From Gammaproteobacteria bacterium (lineage in GTDB: Bacteria > Pseudomonadota > Gammaproteobacteria > Halothiobacillales > Halothiobacillaceae): a DNA stretch of 18,222 nt. Below the pieces are notes generated by a model. That model did no database searches, was not told the origin of the DNA, and worked only from the letters and a program-made list of their open reading frames with translations. Position 1 is the stretch's first letter. Every line of letters starts with the position of its first letter. The DNA lies in contig JARJMX020000042.1 of NCBI GenBank assembly GCA_029335925.2, forward strand, positions 1 to 18,222. The letters are read 5' to 3'. The translations under genes were made by a program, and so were the position numbers. This document shows positions 14,485 to 18,222 of the stretch, piece by piece.

Positions 14485-16443
14485 ATGCGCCTGCGCAGCA
14501 GTATTTTCCTCTGGACCCTCTTTGCCACCGGCCTGCCCTTGCTGGGCTTGACGCTCGTCCTGCTGGTTATGAGCGAGCAGCGCTATCTTGATGAGGTTGA
14601 CCGCGATATCAATACGCGCCTCAATGCCCTCAGCACCGAGATCGACAACCATCTTGCCTATGAGCGTGAGGTGATCCGCGGCATCGCCCAGTCCGCGGCG
14701 ATGCAGGATTTCCTGCCGGTGGCGCGGGCCGCCAACGAGGGGGCACGCCATCCTGACTTCCTGCCGTTGCGCAACCAGCTCACCCAGTTCCTGCTCACCC
14801 TGCAGCGCACGGTGCCGGGGTTGGGCAGCCTGCGGGTGCTGGATGGGCAGGGCAATACTTTGATCAAGGTGAGCGGCGGGCGCGCATCCCCTGCCATCTA
14901 TCCCAGTCTTGGCAGCGTGGAGTATGCCGAGGAGGAGCTGATGGACAGCACCTTCAGTCGCAGCTTGCGCCAGCTCCCCATGGGTGAGATCAGCTTCATG
15001 CAGCTGCCGCAGAGCCGCTGGGACTTGCTCACCGGCCAGACCTTGACCATGCTCACCGCCCTGGTGCCGCTCGGGGAGGGCCCCCGGCCGGCGGCGGTAC
15101 TCGCGGTGAACACCTTCGGTGAGTACCTCGACCGCATCCTGCGCCTGGTGCCGCGTCCGCCAGGGGCTGAGTTGCTGATCGTTGAGCGCAACATGGATAA
15201 CGCCCGGCGCAACGGCCTTCTGCTCTACCACGACCGGCTGGAGACCCGCTTCAGTACACCTAAACCGCACGAGGTGCGGCTGCAAAGTCTCGATCAGGCC
15301 GAGCTGTGGGAGCACATCCAGCAGCGCCCCTTTGGCGTGTTCAACACGCGCGATGGTAAATGGCGCATCTATTATCAGGAGTACCACCCCTATCCCAATC
15401 AGCTGATCGGCTGGGTACTGGCCTTCGCGGTACCCGGCCACACCCTGCACGCACCTTACGTCGGCCTGCGCCAGGCGCTGTGGTTGCTCTTCCTGCTCGC
15501 CTTTATCGCCTCGGCCCTGCTCGCGGTACTGGGGGCCCGTTATATTGCCGGTCCTATCTTGCGCCTGCGTGAGGCACTGCGCGAGTTCGCGGCCAACCCC
15601 GCGCGGCGGGTGGCGGTCGCCAGTCGGACGCGCGAGATTCGCGAGTTGGAGGCCGACTTCAACCGCATGGCGGATCGTCTGCGTGCCGCTGAGGATGAGC
15701 GCAGCCGGGCCGAACGCCGTGCGATGCAGCAGGCCAAGCTCGCCAGTATCGGCCAGATGGCCGCAGGGATCGGTCATGAGATCAATAACCCGCTCAACAA
15801 CATCCTCTCCTTGGCCACCCTGATCGAGCGAGCGATCCCACCCTCGGCGCGAGATTTGCGCGAGGATATACACGACCTGCGCGAGGAGGCCCTGCGCGCC
15901 AGCCGCATCGTGCGCGGGGTCATGAACTTTGCCCGCCAGTTGCCGCCGGAGTACCGCGTCTTTCGGGTCTGCCCTTGGTTGCGTGAGACGGTGGAACGTC
16001 TGGAGCCGGAGGCGATGGCCGTGGATGTGCATTTCGACCTAATCGCCTGTGACCCGGCCTGCATGGCAGAGGCCGACGCTGACCAGCTCCAGCAGGTATT
16101 GTTCAACCTGCTGCAGAATGCCCTGCATGCCACTCCACCGGGGGGGCGCATCCAGGTGAGTGCTGCCTGCGAGGGCGGAAAGTTACGCGTCTGCGTGCGC
16201 GATGATGGGCCGGGTATGCCGCCCGAGGTCCTGGCGCGCATCTTCGATCCGTTTTTTACCACCAAGGGAGTGGGCGAGGGGACTGGCCTTGGTCTGTCGA
16301 TCAGCCTCGGCATCATCCAGTACCATGGTGGCATCCTCTCCATCCACAACCGCGAGGATGGCGGTGGCGTCGAGGCCTGCTTTGAGGTCCCGCTGACCCC
16401 TACCTCGCCGCGCCTCACCTCGTCTGAGGGGCCGACCTTATGA
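14485..16443 (+). CDS. Sensor histidine kinase with periplasmic sensor domain
   Basis: Encodes 652 residues. Membrane helix 1 (about 7-29) and helix 2 (about 329-350) bracket a roughly 300-residue periplasmic region, long enough for a double Cache sensor. A HAMP domain follows (about 351-403), then a short coiled coil rich in Glu/Arg. The phosphoacceptor is His431 in GIGHEINNPLNN, the NtrB-like H-box. The ATPase domain has the N-box NLLQNALHA (541-549), G1 DDGPGMPP (573-580), F-box FDPFFTTK (587-594) and G2 GEGTGLGLS (598-606). The gene overlaps the next gene by four bases (ATGA, 16440-16443), so the two form a coupled two-component pair. The ligand is unknown; a sulfur compound is suggested only by the downstream target gene. 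Confidence 0.94.
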   Translation: MRLRSSIFLWTLFATGLPLLGLTLVLLVMSEQRYLDEVDRDINTRLNALSTEIDNHLAYEREVIRGIAQSAAMQDFLPVARAANEGARHPDFLPLRNQLTQFLLTLQRTVPGLGSLRVLDGQGNTLIKVSGGRASPAIYPSLGSVEYAEEELMDSTFSRSLRQLPMGEISFMQLPQSRWDLLTGQTLTMLTALVPLGEGPRPAAVLAVNTFGEYLDRILRLVPRPPGAELLIVERNMDNARRNGLLLYHDRLETRFSTPKPHEVRLQSLDQAELWEHIQQRPFGVFNTRDGKWRIYYQEYHPYPNQLIGWVLAFAVPGHTLHAPYVGLRQALWLLFLLAFIASALLAVLGARYIAGPILRLREALREFAANPARRVAVASRTREIRELEADFNRMADRLRAAEDERSRAERRAMQQAKLASIGQMAAGIGHEINNPLNNILSLATLIERAIPPSARDLREDIHDLREEALRASRIVRGVMNFARQLPPEYRVFRVCPWLRETVERLEPEAMAVDVHFDLIACDPACMAEADADQLQQVLFNLLQNALHATPPGGRIQVSAACEGGKLRVCVRDDGPGMPPEVLARIFDPFFTTKGVGEGTGLGLSISLGIIQYHGGILSIHNREDGGGVEACFEVPLTPTSPRLTSSEGPTL

Positions 16444-17870
16444 CCGCATCCAAACCCACCGTCCTGTTCGTCGACGACGACCCGCATTCCGGTAAATTGT
16501 TCGCCCGCTTCGCCCGGCGCGAAGCCTTCGCCGTGGAGGTGTTCCGTGATCCGCGACAGGCGTTGGCACGGCTCAACCAGAATCCCACGCCAGCGCTTAT
16601 CATCTCTGACCTGAAGATGCCCGGTATGAATGGTATCGAGCTGTTGCAGGCGGTGCGCGCGCGCCACCTTCGCTTGCCGTTCATACTCATCACCGGCTAC
16701 TCGACCATAGACGATGCGATCGAGGCCCTGCGCCTTGGTGCGACCGACTTCATCAAGAAGCCGTTTGAGATGGATGAGCTGCTCGAGCTGACGCGCGAGC
16801 AGCTCGATCGCAGCCCGCGCAAGAGTGGGCCTGCGCGGCGCTACGGCGGAATGCTGGGCGACTCGCCAGCCATTCGCGCCGTATACAAAGTGATCGAAAA
16901 GATCCACGACGTCCGTGTGAATGTGATGATCGAGGGCGAATCCGGTACCGGCAAGGAACTCGCCGCGCGCGCCGTCCATGAATTGTCGGATTTTGCCGAC
17001 AAGCCTTTCGTGGTGATTGACTGCGGTGCGATTACCGGCAGCCTCTTGGAAAGCGAACTGTTCGGTCATGAAAAAGGCGCCTTCACCGGCGCCCACCAGA
17101 CCAAGCGCGGCCTTTTGGAGATGGCCTCCGGCGGCACCTTGTTCCTTGATGAGATTGGCAATATCTCCGATGCCATGCAGACCAAGCTCCTACGCGTGGT
17201 GCAGGAACAGCAGGTCACCCGCGTAGGCGGCGTGCAGCCGATCGATATCGACGTGCGCTTCGTTGTCGCCAGCAACCGCGACCTGGCGCAGATGGTGGAG
17301 GAAGGGCGGTTTCGCCATGACCTCTACCACCGACTGAACGTAGTCAAACTACGTATGCCGCCGCTACGGGAGCGGCGCGAGGACATTCCCGACCTCGTCC
17401 GTCATTTTGTGCGCGAGTTCGCCGAGCGCTACCACCGCGATGTGGACGGTTTCGATGAGGCCAGCATGGACAAGCTCATAGCCTACGACTGGCCCGGCAA
17501 TGTGCGCGAGCTGAAGAACCTGATCGAGCGTCATGTCGCGCTGGCCGAGCAACCTGTGCTGCACATCGACAGGATGCCGGGGGACGCGGTCCTGCGTCCA
17601 CGGGCGGAATCCGCCCCAAGGCCCACCGCGGCAAGCCTTGCCACGCAGCGCGTCCATGTCACGCCCGATGCTCTGGCCGGGGCCAGGGGTACCGAGCCCC
17701 CTGACGAGGCGCCCATCGATGCTGATCACCCCACGCTGGAGGAGCTGGAGCGGCGTTACATCCTCAAGACCCTGCGTCGCCTGGACGGTAACCGCGAGCA
17801 GACGGCACGCGCCTTGGGTATCAATAAGTCCACTCTATGGCGCAAATTGCAAACCTTCGGCGAGGGGTGA
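16440..17870 (+). CDS. NtrC-family sigma54-dependent response regulator
   Basis: Encodes 476 residues. The receiver domain (about 7-118) has Asp12/Asp13, phosphoacceptor Asp57 in ISDLKMPGMNG, Thr85 and Lys107. The AAA+ domain has Walker A GESGTGKE (166-173), GAFTGA (213-218, the sigma54-contact loop), Walker B GGTLFLDEIG (231-240) and DWPGNVRELKN (350-360). A linker of about 60 residues rich in Pro, Ala and Asp leads to a Fis-type helix-turn-helix (about 450-472, NREQTARALGINKSTLWRKL). All elements needed to activate sigma54 promoters are intact. Partnered with the upstream kinase; the nearest plausible target is the -24/-12 promoter at 18072. Confidence 0.96.
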   Translation: MTASKPTVLFVDDDPHSGKLFARFARREAFAVEVFRDPRQALARLNQNPTPALIISDLKMPGMNGIELLQAVRARHLRLPFILITGYSTIDDAIEALRLGATDFIKKPFEMDELLELTREQLDRSPRKSGPARRYGGMLGDSPAIRAVYKVIEKIHDVRVNVMIEGESGTGKELAARAVHELSDFADKPFVVIDCGAITGSLLESELFGHEKGAFTGAHQTKRGLLEMASGGTLFLDEIGNISDAMQTKLLRVVQEQQVTRVGGVQPIDIDVRFVVASNRDLAQMVEEGRFRHDLYHRLNVVKLRMPPLRERREDIPDLVRHFVREFAERYHRDVDGFDEASMDKLIAYDWPGNVRELKNLIERHVALAEQPVLHIDRMPGDAVLRPRAESAPRPTAASLATQRVHVTPDALAGARGTEPPDEAPIDADHPTLEELERRYILKTLRRLDGNREQTARALGINKSTLWRKLQTFGEG

Positions 17871-17906
17871 TTGCAATATGCAACGCCTGGGCGTTGCCTT
17901 ATGCAA
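17871..17906. promoter_or_regulatory. Candidate enhancer: two TTGC...GCAA palindromes for the NtrC-type regulator
   Basis: TTGCAATATGCAA (17871-17883) is a perfect 5-bp inverted repeat with a 3-base centre. TTGCCTTATGCAA (17894-17906) is a close variant. Their centres are 23 bases apart, about two helix turns. A third dyad, GCAACGCC/GGCGTTGC (17880-17887, 17890-17897), joins them. They begin directly after the regulator's stop and lie about 170 bases upstream of the sigma54 promoter, the expected place for an upstream activating sequence. No T-run follows, which argues against a terminator. Confidence 0.55.
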
Positions 17907-18071
17907 TGCCAGGAGGGCGCCGGGCGTCGATGCGCTGCCGGTCTGCGAGGCTGAGCGCCGCGCTGTGTCAACCCGGTGGCCGCGATTGCGGCGCCAAGGC
18001 TCTGTTCTTCTAAGACTTTCTTGTTCTGCGGCGGGTGGCACGGAGGCGGCGACTCCCGCCTGATGCAAAGT

Positions 18072-18087
18072 TGGCACACCCCTTGCA
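18072..18087 (+). promoter_or_regulatory. Sigma54 (-24/-12) promoter
   Basis: TGGCACACCCCTTGCA matches the consensus TGGCAC-N5-TTGCW at every fixed position, with the GG and GC dinucleotides correctly spaced. Transcription would begin near 18099, about 38 bases before the ATG at 18137. The sigma54 activator is encoded immediately upstream. Confidence 0.88.
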
Positions 18088-18136
18088 TTGATACTTGGCG
18101 TGTTTAGACACACAACTCAAACATGAGGAGAACACC

Positions 18137-18222
18137 ATGCAGAGCAACCGTCGTGTATTCCTGAAGGGTAGCCTAGCTGCCAGCGCTGTGGGGGTAGCTG
18201 TAGGCGCAGGTCTGCTGACCCC
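18137..18222 (+). CDS. Tat-exported protein, 5' end only; possibly SoxY
   Basis: Twenty-eight complete codons are visible before the window ends. GAGGAG (18125-18130) lies six bases before the ATG. The peptide has the twin-arginine motif NRRVFLKG, then a moderately hydrophobic stretch and LLTP, typical of a Tat signal peptide; the mature protein would be periplasmic and folded before export. The wording of the signal closely resembles SoxY, the thiosulfate-carrying subunit of the Sox system, but no mature sequence is present, so this is an inference. It is preceded by a sigma54 promoter and a two-component pair. Confidence 0.7.
   Translation, partial: MQSNRRVFLKGSLAASAVGVAVGAGLLT

Noticed and set aside
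14359..16032. A 557-codon open frame on the minus strand
   Set aside because: It is fully antisense to the sensor kinase, whose motifs are all intact. Its product is low in recognisable motifs and is the usual result of high-GC third positions.
18036..18051. A second TGGCACG that might be another -24 element
   Set aside because: The correctly spaced -12 position reads GGCG rather than TTGC, so it lacks half of the promoter.
1..18222. tRNA, rRNA, CRISPR array, phage or complete insertion sequence
   Set aside because: Reading both strands showed no cloverleaf with CCA-type ends, no regularly spaced direct repeats, and no transposase or integrase motifs.

Overview
This window looks like chromosomal DNA of a high-GC, autotrophic, sulfur-oxidising proteobacterium, most likely a gammaproteobacterium. 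The evidence is the Pseudomonas-like gene order pilU-pilT // yggS-proC-yggT-yggU-metX-metW, plus a YcgL protein, NudE, class I fructose-1,6-bisphosphatase and a pyrophosphate-type phosphofructokinase. At the right edge a sigma54-driven gene begins with a Tat signal resembling that of SoxY. The species cannot be named from this.

Layout. 1-354: 3' end of a TauE/SafE (UreH-like) membrane protein. 475-1068: exported rhodanese-like protein, with two perfect inverted repeats upstream and a stem-loop shared with the convergent metW downstream. 1172-5650 (minus): probable operon yggS-proC-yggT-yggU-metX-metW (PLP homeostasis, proline synthesis, methionine synthesis), broken by a 215-bp spacer with a REP-like hairpin pair. 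5684-9081 (plus): three consecutive retraction-type pilus ATPases, PilT, PilU and a second PilU-like protein. 9082-9649: no intact gene; a decayed GGDEF-EAL fragment, a C/G-rich hairpin and a roughly 159-bp hairpin-rich MITE-like element ending in the stop codon of the next gene. 9650-10903 (minus) and 10992-11996 (plus): divergent PPi-type phosphofructokinase and fructose bisphosphatase, the opposing enzymes of one step. 12065-12367: ycgL. 12382-13799 (minus): nudE and cysQ. 13819-14343: membrane-anchored thioredoxin-like protein. 14485-17870: overlapping genes for a sensor histidine kinase and an NtrC-family sigma54 activator. 17871-18136: paired palindromes and a textbook -24/-12 promoter. 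18137-end: start of a Tat-exported protein.

How it fits together. The most coherent functional story is at the right end: a periplasmic sensor kinase, an NtrC-type regulator with an intact GAFTGA motif, tandem palindromes about 170 bp upstream of a consensus sigma54 promoter, and a Tat-exported product that may be SoxY. This resembles a sulfur-compound-responsive switch, comparable to TspS/TspR of Acidithiobacillus caldus. Other points of interest are the triple PilT/PilU cluster, a phosphofructokinase with a mixed substrate-specificity signature, and the element-rich scar between pilU2 and pfp. No entirely new system is demonstrated; most genes belong to well-known families.
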